Position numbers and translations under genes: made by a program. From UMGS172 sp964424555 (GTDB lineage: Bacteria > Bacillota > Clostridia > Oscillospirales > Acutalibacteraceae), in NCBI GenBank assembly GCA_964424555.1, contig CAYRIX010000007.1:1-64000 (forward strand): DNA of 64,000 nt, given 5' to 3'. A model generated the notes under the pieces. That model saw only the letters and a list, made by a program, of their open reading frames with translations, did no database searches and had not been told where the DNA came from. Shown here piece after piece: positions 25,969-34,504 of this stretch; positions within the stretch are counted from its first letter, which is position 1; the number at the start of each line of letters is the position of its first letter.

Positions 25969-26994
25969 TCAAAACACAAGTAGAAATATTTTCGCTAATC
26001 CAAAGCCCAAAGCGGCCGAAACGGGGAAGGTCAGTACCCACGCAAGCACCATTGCTTTAAGAGTTTCGGTGTTCTGCGATATACGTCGGTCTAAAAAACC
26101 TGCTCCGATGACAGCCGAGGATTTAGCATGTGTTGTCGAGGCAGGCAAACCTGACACGGAAAGCAATGTTAAGGCTACCGACGAGACAAGATCGGAAGCG
26201 AAGCCTGCCGCAGGATCACTCGGTGCAAGCTCTCCGAAACGGCGCAATATACGTTTGCCGCCGATAAGCGTACCCAAGGCTATTACTGTGGCACTTACCA
26301 TTGCCGTCCATACAGGTACCGTAACCTGACCTTGACCCCTCTTGGCGGTCAGCACAGCCGTAAGCGTCAGCAGTCCTGCAAATTTTTGCCCATCCTGTGC
26401 CCCGTGGGCAAAGGATGACAGCATTGCACCCAACAGTTGAAGCCGTTTAAAGGTCTTATCCCCAAGCTCGGCAAAGCGTTTAAGAAAAACGGCCGCAAAA
26501 TAGCCGAGTATTGCGACTGGTATGGTCGAAAGAATAATACCTACAAGCAGCTTCAACCATTCCAAGCCGTTTACTGCCCCTATTCCCGATACGGCGACTG
26601 CAGCACCTGATAAGCCTGCTGTAAGAGCATGGCTCTCGCTGGTTGGAAGACCGAACTTGAGCGCCGTAAGTGACCAAAGCACCACCGCTGTTACCGAGGC
26701 ACAAAGAGCCGGCATAGCATTATCCCCTGCGTCTGCCAGCCCCGAGATGCTGTATATACTGACGGCAACCGAGCTTCCGAAAAAGCACATTACTACAGCG
26801 CCGAGAAAATTAAATACGGCCGACATCAGTATAGCTGAATTCGGACGAATTGCTTTTGAACGGATAGCGGTTGCGATGTTGACGGGTGCGTCGGTCCAAC
26901 CGTTCACCAGCATCAGCATCAACGCAGGTAAAAGTGCCGCAATATGCTTTGGTGACTGTATGCATTCCTTAAAAAACAGGGAAAAGTCCGACAT
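25969..26994 (-). CDS. PiT family inorganic phosphate transporter
   Basis: A 341-residue transporter with two copies of the PiT signature: NGWTDAPVNIATAI near the N-terminus and SGLPASTTHAKSSAVIG near the C-terminus. GLPTSESHALTAGLSGAA lies between. About ten membrane helices. PiT proteins import metal-phosphate with protons or sodium. No PhoU-like partner gene lies beside it. Single-gene unit. Confidence 0.9.
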   Translation of the reverse strand: MSDFSLFFKECIQSPKHIAALLPALMLMLVNGWTDAPVNIATAIRSKAIRPNSAILMSAVFNFLGAVVMCFFGSSVAVSIYSISGLADAGDNAMPALCASVTAVVLWSLTALKFGLPTSESHALTAGLSGAAVAVSGIGAVNGLEWLKLLVGIILSTIPVAILGYFAAVFLKRFAELGDKTFKRLQLLGAMLSSFAHGAQDGQKFAGLLTLTAVLTAKRGQGQVTVPVWTAMVSATVIALGTLIGGKRILRRFGELAPSDPAAGFASDLVSSVALTLLSVSGLPASTTHAKSSAVIGAGFLDRRISQNTETLKAMVLAWVLTFPVSAALGFGLAKIFLLVF

Positions 26995-27030
26995 GTGCGC
27001 CCTCCCTTCGGCAATACTGTGATATTTCTC

Positions 27031-27077
27031 TTGAAAATATCGGGGGAATAGGGTATTATGTTAGGGTATAATATACC
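27031..27077 (+). promoter_or_regulatory. Promoter and palindromic operator of the GH13 gene
   Basis: TTGAAA (27031-27036), 17-nt spacer, TATTAT (27054-27059). Just after it lies GGTATA-A-TATACC (27065-27077), a perfect inverted repeat over the expected transcription start, a plausible repressor site. Confidence 0.6.
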
Positions 27078-27129
27078 TTATTGAGTATATAATGTTGTGT
27101 TAAATTCTTTGTTTTTGAGGTAGGATTTA

Positions 27130-28989
27130 ATGAAATATATCCCATTTGATTCACGAGATATACTATATAAGTCACCCTTTGGTGCGGTAGAAGAAAAGAA
27201 GTCGGTTACATTAAGACTGCTTTTGCATAACGATGCCAAGTGCTCGGGAGCATTTGTCAAGCTAAGAGAGGATGCAGGCCATGAGCAGTTTATTTTGCTT
27301 ACCGCAGGCCAATTTTACGATAAGAATTACCGTTGGTATTCGGCCGAGCTCAATCTGCCCGAGGGCCTTTATTGGTATAGCTTTTGCTTCGATTCGCCGT
27401 GGGGCCGTCAGTTTGTGACCCGCTTCAACAACAGCGAGGGATATGTTTCCCGTGACGGCGGCGAATGGCAGCTCACCGTTTATGAAAGCTCTTATAAGAC
27501 CCCTGACCGCTTTAAGGGTGGAATAATATATCAGATATTCCCTGACCGTTTTTATAATTCGGGTACACAAAAGCAGGGAGTCCCAAGTGACCGTTATCTT
27601 CGTGAAAATACCGATGAGACACCCGAATACCGTCAGTTGGGTGAGAAATGCTCGCTTGGCAACGATTATTTCGGCGGTGATCTTGAGGGTATTCGTCTTA
27701 AACTCCCTTACTTAAAGGAGCTTGGTGTCAGCATAATATATCTCAACCCGATCTTTGAGGCGCATTCCAACCACCGTTATAATACGGCTGATTATATGAA
27801 GATAGATCCCATGCTCGGAACCGAGGAGGACCTCAAGAGACTTTGTGCCGAGGCCAAGATGAACGGTATCTCGATTATTTTGGACGGTGTTTTCTCTCAT
27901 ACGGGCGATGACAGTATATATTTCAACCGCTATAAGCGATATGCTTCGGTCGGCGCTTATGAAACAAAGGAATCGGAATATTATAATTGGTATAATTTCC
28001 ATAATTGGCCCAACCGCTACAGTGCCTGGTGGGGAGTGCCGAGCCTGCCCGAAACCAACGAAAACGACCCTGATTTTACCGAGTTTATAACAGGCAAAAA
28101 CGGAGTTTTGAGAAAGTGGCTTCGCTCAGGAGCCTCGGGTTGGCGGCTTGATGTTGCCGATGAGCTGCCCGATGCCTTTCTTGACAAGATACGCAAGGCT
28201 GTAAAGGCTGAGAAAAAGGACGCACTTATAATAGGTGAGGTATGGGAGGATGCGACCAACAAAATAAGCTACGGTGTGCGCCGACGTTACCTCAGAGGCA
28301 AACAGCTCGACTCGGTCATGAATTATCCGTTCGCCTCGGCTCTTGTAAAGTTTCTCACAGGCGGAAACGGTGACGACCTGTGCGACACGGTTATGAGTGT
28401 TTGTGAAAACTATCCCAGACCTGCCCTGCGATTGCTTATGAATCATATCGGCACGCATGATACCGAACGCATACTCACGGCCTTGGGCGGTGAGCCGACC
28501 TCGGGCAGAGGTCGAGCGTGGCAGTCTACAAAGCGTATGAGCGCCGAGCAGCTGTGGCATGCCAAAAAGCTGTTGTACATTGCGGCTTTGTTGCAGTATA
28601 CCTTACCCGGCATTCCGTCGCTCTATTATGGCGATGAGGCTGGCATGGAGGGCTATGGAGACCCGTTTTGCCGTGGCTTCTACCCTTGGGGCAATGAGGA
28701 CGGATATCTTGTCGACTTCTACAAGCGCTTAGGTCAGTTTCGACGCTCCTGCGAAGCCTTCCAAGATGGCGATTTTATTCCCGTCTCATCGGGGGCAGGG
28801 CATTTCGCATTTGTCCGCAAGGGTGAAAAGGAACAGGTTTTGGTTTGTGTAAACCGTTGGTATGAGCAGCAGGTGATTGCTGTAGATGACGGTTGGGAAA
28901 AGGCCGAGATAGTTTTCGGCTACAGACCGCAAAACGGACTTATTAAGATAGACGGGCTTGGGTTTACCGTGTTAAAGAAAAGGGTATGA
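27130..28989 (+). CDS. GH13 alpha-amylase/neopullulanase-type glycosidase
   Basis: A 619-residue cytoplasmic enzyme (no signal peptide). Residues 1-120 form a CBM34-like beta domain. The catalytic barrel opens with IIYQIFPDRFYNSG. Catalytic residues: Asp341 in WRLDVADE, Glu370 in GEVWED and Asp444 in HIGTHDTER; ILDGVFSHTG and YYGDEAGMEG are also present. The size and N-terminal domain suit cyclomaltodextrinase/neopullulanase enzymes acting on imported maltodextrins. No transporter gene is adjacent. An operator-like palindrome precedes it. Confidence 0.92.
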   Translation: MKYIPFDSRDILYKSPFGAVEEKKSVTLRLLLHNDAKCSGAFVKLREDAGHEQFILLTAGQFYDKNYRWYSAELNLPEGLYWYSFCFDSPWGRQFVTRFNNSEGYVSRDGGEWQLTVYESSYKTPDRFKGGIIYQIFPDRFYNSGTQKQGVPSDRYLRENTDETPEYRQLGEKCSLGNDYFGGDLEGIRLKLPYLKELGVSIIYLNPIFEAHSNHRYNTADYMKIDPMLGTEEDLKRLCAEAKMNGISIILDGVFSHTGDDSIYFNRYKRYASVGAYETKESEYYNWYNFHNWPNRYSAWWGVPSLPETNENDPDFTEFITGKNGVLRKWLRSGASGWRLDVADELPDAFLDKIRKAVKAEKKDALIIGEVWEDATNKISYGVRRRYLRGKQLDSVMNYPFASALVKFLTGGNGDDLCDTVMSVCENYPRPALRLLMNHIGTHDTERILTALGGEPTSGRGRAWQSTKRMSAEQLWHAKKLLYIAALLQYTLPGIPSLYYGDEAGMEGYGDPFCRGFYPWGNEDGYLVDFYKRLGQFRRSCEAFQDGDFIPVSSGAGHFAFVRKGEKEQVLVCVNRWYEQQVIAVDDGWEKAEIVFGYRPQNGLIKIDGLGFTVLKKRV

Positions 28990-29018
28990 GCAAACCTCAA
29001 AAGCCAAAATAACTTTTT

Positions 29019-29921
29019 TTACATCAATAGTCCTAACATCATCATTTCTTTTACCTTGTTGTATATTTCCTCTCCCATATTAGGCGGGAGAGGATTTTTG
29101 CCTTTACCAAGCTCGATTGTGAATGCAGGTCGGCGGTAGGTCTCGATAAACCAATCCTTAAATCCGCCTCCGACGGCAAGTGCAGTCGGAACATCCAACG
29201 CATAACCGCTCGATGCGGCAAAAACCTGAGCCATTTTTTGTCCTCGATGTGTGTTGATGCCGTTGTAGTCCCAATAAATCACCTCGCCCTGCGAATGAAA
29301 GCACATAAGATAACGAATATCAACTTTTCTGCAAAGCTCTACCAAGGCCACCGTTTCAGGCTCGGAATGAGGCTTTACACCGCCGAAGCGTGTAGGACCC
29401 GGACCGTAGTAGCCGTGCTCACGCTCTAAGCTGTGCAGAGCCTCCCAGCCTGCATCAAAATTGTGGTTCAGATCAACACCTCGGGCATTGGCGTTCCAAT
29501 GCTCAAAATCACCGCCGCACAGCTTATACAGTCTGCCTGCCATGTCACCGCAGGCTTTGGTGCCCTTTAAAGCGATTTCGCAACCGTCGGGGTTGCACAT
29601 GGGCACAAACAGAATGCCTTTACCGTAAAGTGCACGACGTGCATCGACTCCTGCCACCTTACCCCCGTGTAATATTGCTTCGCAAAGCTCTTCAATAAAC
29701 CGAAGCAGTACCGTTGAGGTCAGCCGCTCACTGCCGTGAATTGCGGCGGTGTACAATATGTAGTCGGCTCCTTTGCCCAGCCGTAGCATTTTTATGTCAC
29801 GACCCATAACGCTTTTGCCCACAGAGCCCATCCGAAGAAAGCTGTATTTTTTACCCAATTCACGCAAAACGTTTTCAAAACCGTTGTAATCGTAATCGAT
29901 TTGTTTTATAATAGAATCCAT
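29019..29921 (-). CDS. M14 zinc carboxypeptidase
   Basis: A 300-residue M14 peptidase without signal peptide or SH3 domains. Zinc ligands H62 and E65 (IHGSE) and H209 (CFHSQGE), catalytic Glu270 (FTIELGKG), plus CNPDG at 109-113 and RGVDLNHNF. It resembles gamma-D-glutamyl-diaminopimelate peptidases (ENP1/YqgT type) that recycle wall peptides. Location here is probably cytoplasmic. It diverges from the NUDIX gene across an 80-bp gap holding a palindrome. Confidence 0.88.
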   Translation of the reverse strand: MDSIIKQIDYDYNGFENVLRELGKKYSFLRMGSVGKSVMGRDIKMLRLGKGADYILYTAAIHGSERLTSTVLLRFIEELCEAILHGGKVAGVDARRALYGKGILFVPMCNPDGCEIALKGTKACGDMAGRLYKLCGGDFEHWNANARGVDLNHNFDAGWEALHSLEREHGYYGPGPTRFGGVKPHSEPETVALVELCRKVDIRYLMCFHSQGEVIYWDYNGINTHRGQKMAQVFAASSGYALDVPTALAVGGGFKDWFIETYRRPAFTIELGKGKNPLPPNMGEEIYNKVKEMMMLGLLM

Positions 29922-29946
29922 AGCAACCTCTACATATTAAAATGCG

Positions 29947-29963
29947 GAACGACGGGGTCGTTC
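29947..29963. promoter_or_regulatory. Palindrome between divergent M14 and NUDIX genes
   Basis: GAACGAC-GGG-GTCGTTC, a perfect 7-bp inverted repeat in the divergent intergenic region. It could be an operator or a small hairpin. Confidence 0.4.
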
Positions 29964-30001
29964 TCTACTTAATTTAATGTTATTCAAAACGGAGTGATAT
30001 T

Positions 30002-30547
30002 ATGAATCTGAGTGAAAAAGGTATATCTCAAAGCTATAAGTACCGAGGCAGAATAGTCAATATGCGTGTGGATGAGGCACTACTGCCCGATGGCACGGTC
30101 GCTTTGCGTGAGGTTGTCGAGCATAACGGTGGGGTCTGCATAGTTGCGCTGACTGACGAGGATGAGATATATCTTGTTAGGCAGTTTCGCTATCCGTATT
30201 CCGAGGTTATATATGAGATCCCTGCAGGCAAGCGTGACGGTGACGAGGATCCGTTAATGGGTGCAGTGCGTGAGCTCAAAGAGGAAACAGGCACCACAGC
30301 CGAAAAAATTATCCCCATCGGTCAGCTTTATCCGTCCCCAGGATATTGCGGTGAGGTTATCTACATGTTTGCCGCAACAGGCTTAAGTGAGGGCGAAAAG
30401 CAGTTGGATGAGGATGAGTTTTTAGAGGCCGAGAAGCTCCCCTTTAAAAGGGTGGTCGATATGATAATGTCGGGTGAGATAAAGGATGCTAAAACTCAGG
30501 CGGCAGTGCTCAAGGTGGCCGAGCTGAGGCGAAGAGGAGAGCTGTAA
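30002..30547 (+). CDS. NUDIX hydrolase, ADP-ribose pyrophosphatase type
   Basis: A 181-residue NUDIX enzyme with a perfect Nudix box at residues 76-98 (G-x5-E-x7-REL-x-EETG). It has an N-terminal beta strand region (YKYRGRIVNMRVDEALLPDG) typical of ADP-ribose pyrophosphatases (NudF/YqkG). It cleaves ADP-ribose to AMP and ribose-5-phosphate, limiting free ADP-ribose. Monocistronic, ending before a long gene-free region. Confidence 0.9.
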   Translation: MNLSEKGISQSYKYRGRIVNMRVDEALLPDGTVALREVVEHNGGVCIVALTDEDEIYLVRQFRYPYSEVIYEIPAGKRDGDEDPLMGAVRELKEETGTTAEKIIPIGQLYPSPGYCGEVIYMFAATGLSEGEKQLDEDEFLEAEKLPFKRVVDMIMSGEIKDAKTQAAVLKVAELRRRGEL

Positions 30548-30601
30548 TATAACCATTATCAATTTCAAGCCAAATGCGTTACGTCGTCAAGGCAAAATGA
30601 A

Positions 30602-30635
30602 GCCCTTCGAAAAACTTACTCGCTTTTCGAAGGGC
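30602..30635 (+). terminator. Hairpin after the NUDIX gene
   Basis: GCCCTTCGAAAA pairs perfectly with TTTTCGAAGGGC across a 10-nt loop. The T tract is weak (ATTATGAT follows), so termination is likely but not certain. Confidence 0.55.
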
Positions 30636-30719
30636 ATTATGATACGATTTCTATTTTGACGTACCTCTGTCTTTCTACAGATTATATGTAAAAGTTTAAC
30701 ACTATTAAATTGTAATCGC

Positions 30720-31100
30720 TTTAGCTTTCACTCCATCAATTCCGCTGGAGGGTTACTATAAACTGTTCATTGGATTCACCGTTTTAAATAATTTATCTGA
30801 CGCAAGGTTTCAACCTATTCATACAACGCTCAATATCTGATCCTAATTAGTTCATCGGTAACACCAAAGCCTGTTTCAAATTTTTTCTTGAGTTCAAAAC
30901 TTAACTGTTCTTCGGACTCATTCCTTTAACTTTATATTTCAATGAGATCTAATTTAAATTGTACTTTGGACTCAGTCCTTTATTTGAAATTTTGTTTGAG
31001 GTTTTTAACTTAACTGTTCTTTGGACTCATTCCTTTCTGTATAAATTTCAGTCCAATGTGCCGGTGGCACTTCTGCTGTTTTCATCGGAATCAGTCCCCT
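30720..31100. repeat. Degenerate ~54-bp repeats with decayed mini-frames on the minus strand
   Basis: This 790-bp gap holds no convincing gene. Cores GGACTCATTCC (30914), GGACTCAGTCC (30968), GGACTCATTCC (31023) and GGAATCAGTCC (31087) recur about every 54-64 bp in similar AT-rich context. Read on the minus strand, each core codes an ESxEQ-like peptide: NESEEQLSF (from ~30925), TESKVQF (~30978), NESKEQLS (~31033), TDSDENS (~31097) and a more distant ESNEQF (~30777), each soon stopped. They look like degraded copies of one short coding unit. The 98-codon plus-strand frame over 30959-31255 is not supported. Confidence 0.55.
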
Positions 31101-31280
31101 TTCTTTCCCGACTACTTCACGGTTTTTTTGTGTCTTTTGTTTTCTTTCTGACTACAGTATACACGAGACATAGACAAATGTCTATTCGCAGAATAAACAA
31201 AATACGAAAAAATAATTCGTATATCTCGTCAGTAGACATTTTTGATGTAATATGATAAAATAATCTTGTTAGTTCGTTTT

Positions 31281-31312
31281 AAAGCCCTCTGCATTTTTTG
31301 CAGAGGGCTTTG
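31281..31312 (-). terminator. Terminator of the phosphoesterase lipoprotein gene
   Basis: AAAGCCCTCTGCA pairs perfectly with TGCAGAGGGCTTT. It lies 26 bp beyond the stop of the minus-strand gene. Confidence 0.85.
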
Positions 31313-31337
31313 CTTATGATAACAATTATAAGTTATT

Positions 31338-32447
31338 TTAAAAAATCTGACCGCTTACATAATCGTACGTAGCATCACCTGCACCGCCGAGACCGTAAAT
31401 ACTAATGGTTTTATTCTGCGTATCAACAGCTATAACAGCGCCCCTTTTACCGCCGTTAGGAACAACTATATGTAATCTTCCGTTTTCATCAACAGCTGAG
31501 CTTTTGCCGTGCTTGTGGCCACAACAATATGCAATGAACTGACCGCCGTTTGCAATAAACTCTTCAACTGCTGCGGTTATTGCATCGCTTCCCCTTGCGG
31601 GTGTGTTTTCCTCAACAGCGGTGGTGAACGGAATGTGCGACATAACAATAACCTGAAGTGAGGTGTTGAGTGCCTCTGTTTTAAACCATTCGATTTGCTT
31701 TTCGCTGATAAGCGAGGTGGAACACATCTTTGTTCCGTCGTATGTATCATTAGAGGTGTTGAGCACTATAACTCGGATACCGTCCTCGGGATAATCGATA
31801 TAGTAGTACGAGCCGTCATCATCGGTCACCATTTTGTCACCATTGTATTCTTTCAAACGGTCAAATATTCTTGTTTTCTGCTCCTCAGGGGTTATCTGTG
31901 TTGTGTGGTCGCCCCACTTGTTGCACCACATTGCGTTGGTGTCGTGGTTGCCGACCGTCATTATAACGGGGCATTTAGCATTTTCAAGGTATCTATTAAC
32001 CATATCATCCATACAGGCACGCATGTTTTCGGGGCTGTCGATATCTTGTACCGAGTAGCCTCTCACAATGTCACCGAGATTACCGACGAATTTAAGGTCG
32101 ATAAAATGTGACATTGCTGCCATATTGCGGCCGGGCAATTGTTCGGCGGTATCGCTATGGTGAGTATCGCTTTGAAGACCGAAAACAAACTGGCCCTCGG
32201 TTTTTTGAGTGATTTCGGTTATTCTGTCAGAAAAATTTCCGAGATATGCTGTCATTTTGATCTGCTCCTCTGTTAAACGGTTTGAAGACGAGTTCAAGTT
32301 GTCTTTTGATGCATCAGACTGTGTGCTTACCGTAGAAGAACCGGAGCCCTCACCTGCTGAAGCATCATTTCCTGTGTCCGCACCACAACCGACTAAAATC
32401 ACAAAACAAAGCAAAAGACTTATTGCGGCAGATAATACTTTTTTCAT
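31338..32447 (-). CDS. Lipoprotein metallophosphoesterase (calcineurin-like)
   Basis: A 369-residue lipoprotein: lipobox LVGC with Cys21 after a hydrophobic leader, then a Ser/Thr/Asp-rich linker to ~residue 60. The phosphoesterase motifs follow in order: SDTHHSD, NLGDIV, VGNHDT, MSHIPF and GHKHG. Two metals would be bound. It acts outside the membrane; the substrate is unknown (phosphate ester, nucleotide or wall component). An AraC regulator is divergent, 131 bp away, and a palindrome lies in its 5' leader, so it is probably regulated. Confidence 0.87.
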   Translation of the reverse strand: MKKVLSAAISLLLCFVILVGCGADTGNDASAGEGSGSSTVSTQSDASKDNLNSSSNRLTEEQIKMTAYLGNFSDRITEITQKTEGQFVFGLQSDTHHSDTAEQLPGRNMAAMSHFIDLKFVGNLGDIVRGYSVQDIDSPENMRACMDDMVNRYLENAKCPVIMTVGNHDTNAMWCNKWGDHTTQITPEEQKTRIFDRLKEYNGDKMVTDDDGSYYYIDYPEDGIRVIVLNTSNDTYDGTKMCSTSLISEKQIEWFKTEALNTSLQVIVMSHIPFTTAVEENTPARGSDAITAAVEEFIANGGQFIAYCCGHKHGKSSAVDENGRLHIVVPNGGKRGAVIAVDTQNKTISIYGLGGAGDATYDYVSGQIF

Positions 32448-32481
32448 TATAACTCTCCTTTATGTAGTTTATATTGACTTG

Positions 32482-32533
32482 CGTAATTGACATTACGATA
32501 AATACATTATATAATAATAGAAATGTTTGTCAA
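32482..32533 (-). promoter_or_regulatory. Promoter and inverted repeat ahead of the phosphoesterase gene
   Basis: Minus-strand TTGACA (32528-32533), 16-nt spacer, TATAAT (32506-32511). Downstream in the leader lies CGTAAT-TGAC-ATTACG (32482-32497), a perfect inverted repeat. The divergent AraC protein is a natural candidate to bind here. Confidence 0.65.
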
Positions 32534-32578
32534 ATACAGTATATTATTAACATTTTATAAAATATTAAAGAGGATATT

Positions 32579-33295
32579 ATGATTAGACAAAGCTATATCT
32601 CACACCGAAAAGAGTTTACCATCAAAAAAGCAATACATTCCGCCAACAGTCTTATGATCACACTAAATGGAGAGTTTGAGTACACCGAAAACGGAATCAC
32701 ACGTCGTGTACTACCGTATTCACCTGTGACTTATAAAAAGGGAAAAGCATTTGAGAGAACTGTCATCAAGCCGATTGATTATATAATGGTCACGCTTTCA
32801 CAGTTTGACGAGGATACCGAAACATTTCTTGAGTATAGCGAAAATGACCGTGTGCGCCTCAAAAGTTCAATTAACCACCTAAAGGAGGCCATCTATAACG
32901 ACAATGATACGAGTATCATTGAGCATTTTGTGAATGACATACTACTCACCGCAGGAATGAACAAGGTTAAAAACGGTAAAGATACTGATGCTGTCGTAGC
33001 TTTCATAAAGGAGCATTTTTGTGAAAAGCTCACCCTCGATGCACTCGCTACGGTTGCTCACTATTCAAAACAAACGTTGATATCCAAGTTTAAAAGCGAT
33101 TACAAAATAACACCGATTGAATATATAACAAAACTGCGCATTAATAAGGCTAAGGACCTGTTAATTAACTCAAATTATTCGATTGCACGCATTTCCGAAA
33201 TGTGCGGTTATGAAAATGTTTACTATTTCAGCAACATCTTCAAAAAGCATGAAAAACTGTCACCCTTGAAATATAGACAAAGTACAATGATATAA
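32579..33295 (+). CDS. AraC family transcriptional regulator
   Basis: A 238-residue regulator. The N-terminal half (residues 1-120) is a small cupin-like sensor; the C-terminal ~100 residues form two helix-turn-helix units (LTLDALATVAHYSKQTLISKFK and IARISEMCGYENVYYFSNIFKK). It likely controls the divergent phosphoesterase gene. Inducer unknown. Confidence 0.88.
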   Translation: MIRQSYISHRKEFTIKKAIHSANSLMITLNGEFEYTENGITRRVLPYSPVTYKKGKAFERTVIKPIDYIMVTLSQFDEDTETFLEYSENDRVRLKSSINHLKEAIYNDNDTSIIEHFVNDILLTAGMNKVKNGKDTDAVVAFIKEHFCEKLTLDALATVAHYSKQTLISKFKSDYKITPIEYITKLRINKAKDLLINSNYSIARISEMCGYENVYYFSNIFKKHEKLSPLKYRQSTMI

Positions 33296-33323
33296 AAAAA
33301 GCATCCAAGTGGATGCCTTTTTT
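33294..33323. terminator. Terminator between araC-type gene and pnuC
   Basis: GCATCC-AAGT-GGATGC (33301-33316), flanked by an A-run and a T-run, so it can act on both converging transcripts. Confidence 0.85.
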
Positions 33324-33333
33324 ATGTAAGAGG

Positions 33334-34023
33334 TCAATTATTTTTTTGTTGGAGTTGCATCCGTTTCCAGTTCCAAAAGCCGTACATATCGTTGGCAAAG
33401 AAGGCGACAAAGCAGACCACCATTGAAAGGTATTTTATATCGGTCATACTTGCCATAACCCAAAGGATGATAAGCACAATGTCGTTAGCGGCATAGGCTA
33501 CGGCATAATACGGACTGCGAAAAAGTGTAAGATACGAGGCCAGAAAGCTGGTGGTCACCGAAATAGTGCTGACCAAAAGGTTAGCGTTGCCGAATGCACC
33601 CAATATAAAGTAAAAGGCAACGGTTACGGTAATGGTTAGTATCCACATTACGACGGTGTTGCGACGGCTTAAAACGGCGACCTCCACCTCGGATGAGTCC
33701 TTATACGGATGTCTTATCCACGAAATGACCGATGCTAAGGCAATGGGTGCCGTCATGCACATGTATGTGACCATTTCACCGTAATAATCAAAGGAATACG
33801 AAATAATTCCGTAGAATACAGCAAAAATAAGGGTCAGTATCTGTCCGAATACGTCGCCCTTGGCTACAAATATCAGAGCAGTGACCCCGATAAAGGATGC
33901 GACGGCAGAAAGCCAACCGTCGTTTCCACCGAAGATGCCCGAGGCAACGACGGTAACGGCTGATAAGCTGTAAAGCAGCCATTCAAAGCGATTGAGACCC
34001 GAAAAAGGATTACGAATTTTCAT
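33334..34023 (-). CDS. pnuC: PnuC-type vitamin/nicotinamide riboside transporter
   Basis: A 229-residue membrane protein with start ATG 34023 set by GGGGAG; the frame runs further upstream but covers the leader. About seven membrane helices and the C-terminal NDMYGFWNWKRMQ motif mark the Pnu family. PnuC imports nicotinamide riboside, while relatives PnuT and PnuX carry thiamine or riboflavin; the FWNW motif favours PnuC. No kinase gene is nearby. The leader is long and folded, hinting at riboswitch control. Confidence 0.87.
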   Translation of the reverse strand: MKIRNPFSGLNRFEWLLYSLSAVTVVASGIFGGNDGWLSAVASFIGVTALIFVAKGDVFGQILTLIFAVFYGIISYSFDYYGEMVTYMCMTAPIALASVISWIRHPYKDSSEVEVAVLSRRNTVVMWILTITVTVAFYFILGAFGNANLLVSTISVTTSFLASYLTLFRSPYYAVAYAANDIVLIILWVMASMTDIKYLSMVVCFVAFFANDMYGFWNWKRMQLQQKNN

Positions 34024-34166
34024 AATAACTCCCCAACAAACAAAAAATCTGCTCCGAAAACACACCTTCAAAGGCCTAACGGCGTGTTGAGAACAGAAAG
34101 AAATGCTACCCGGCGGCAGCATATATTAAGATAGTATTATTTTATCACACAATTTTGCTTTGTCAA
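34024..34166 (-). promoter_or_regulatory. Promoter and structured 5' leader of pnuC
   Basis: Minus-strand TTGACA (34161-34166), 16-nt spacer, TAAAAT (34139-34144) gives a ~110-nt leader. Two strong hairpins: ATGCTGCC-GCCG-GGTAGCAT (34103-34122) and AACACGCC...GGTGTGTT (34059-34088), then a single-stranded run to GGGGAG. No intrinsic terminator is seen, so any control would be at translation. A NAD+-II-type or other vitamin riboswitch is possible but unproven. Confidence 0.55.
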
Positions 34167-34221
34167 TAATTTTATTAAAATCTAAAAAAGGCATTTTTTT
34201 GGAGATTTTGTAAAATAACTG

Positions 34222-34250
34222 TTGCCAAAACGTAAAATATGTGCTATACT
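34222..34250 (+). promoter_or_regulatory. Promoter of the riboswitch-AGCS unit
   Basis: TTGCCA (34222-34227), 17-nt spacer, TATACT (34245-34250), directly ahead of the glycine riboswitch. Confidence 0.7.
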
Positions 34251-34261
34251 GCTTTAGTCAA

Positions 34262-34390
34262 ATCCCGATGAAGCTTCGGAAGGCAATGCCGACCGAACGT
34301 GAAGGGGACTCTGGAGAAGCTCAATTTTTTGAGTGCCGAAGGTGCAAGGGGAGCAATCCCTGAATCTCTCAGGCAAAAGGATAGAGTCAG
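34262..34390 (+). ncRNA. Glycine riboswitch
   Basis: The hallmark segments of the glycine aptamer appear in order: GACTCTGGAGA at 34307, GCCGAAGGTGCAA near 34352, and CTCTCAGGCAAAAGGATAGAGTC ending 34388 (closing helix GACTCT/AGAGTC). The preceding CTTCGGAAGGCAATGCCGACCGAA region (34272-34297) may be a reduced first aptamer or ghost domain. It controls the glycine/alanine symporter gene through the hairpin at 34444, an ON switch by family precedent if the terminator is disrupted by glycine, or OFF; direction cannot be read. Confidence 0.93.
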
Positions 34391-34443
34391 ATATACTTTA
34401 TGTGGTACATATTATAACTGATTTTTATTTTCCCTTTTCTATG

Positions 34444-34474
34444 AGTCGTCGTTTTCGGGCGGCTTTTATTTTTT
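34444..34474 (+). terminator. Expression-platform terminator of the glycine riboswitch
   Basis: AGTCGTC-GTTTTCG-GGCGGCT (7 bp including G-U pairs), followed by TTTATTTTTTG. It lies between the aptamer and the symporter start. Confidence 0.7.
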
Positions 34475-34504
34475 GTTTATTTTATTTTTCAGGAGGATTT
34501 ATTT

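Noticed and set aside
30959..31255. 98-codon plus-strand frame in the gene-free region
   Set aside because: Weak start context, hydrophobic low-complexity composition, and it overlaps the repeat cores; no conserved family look.
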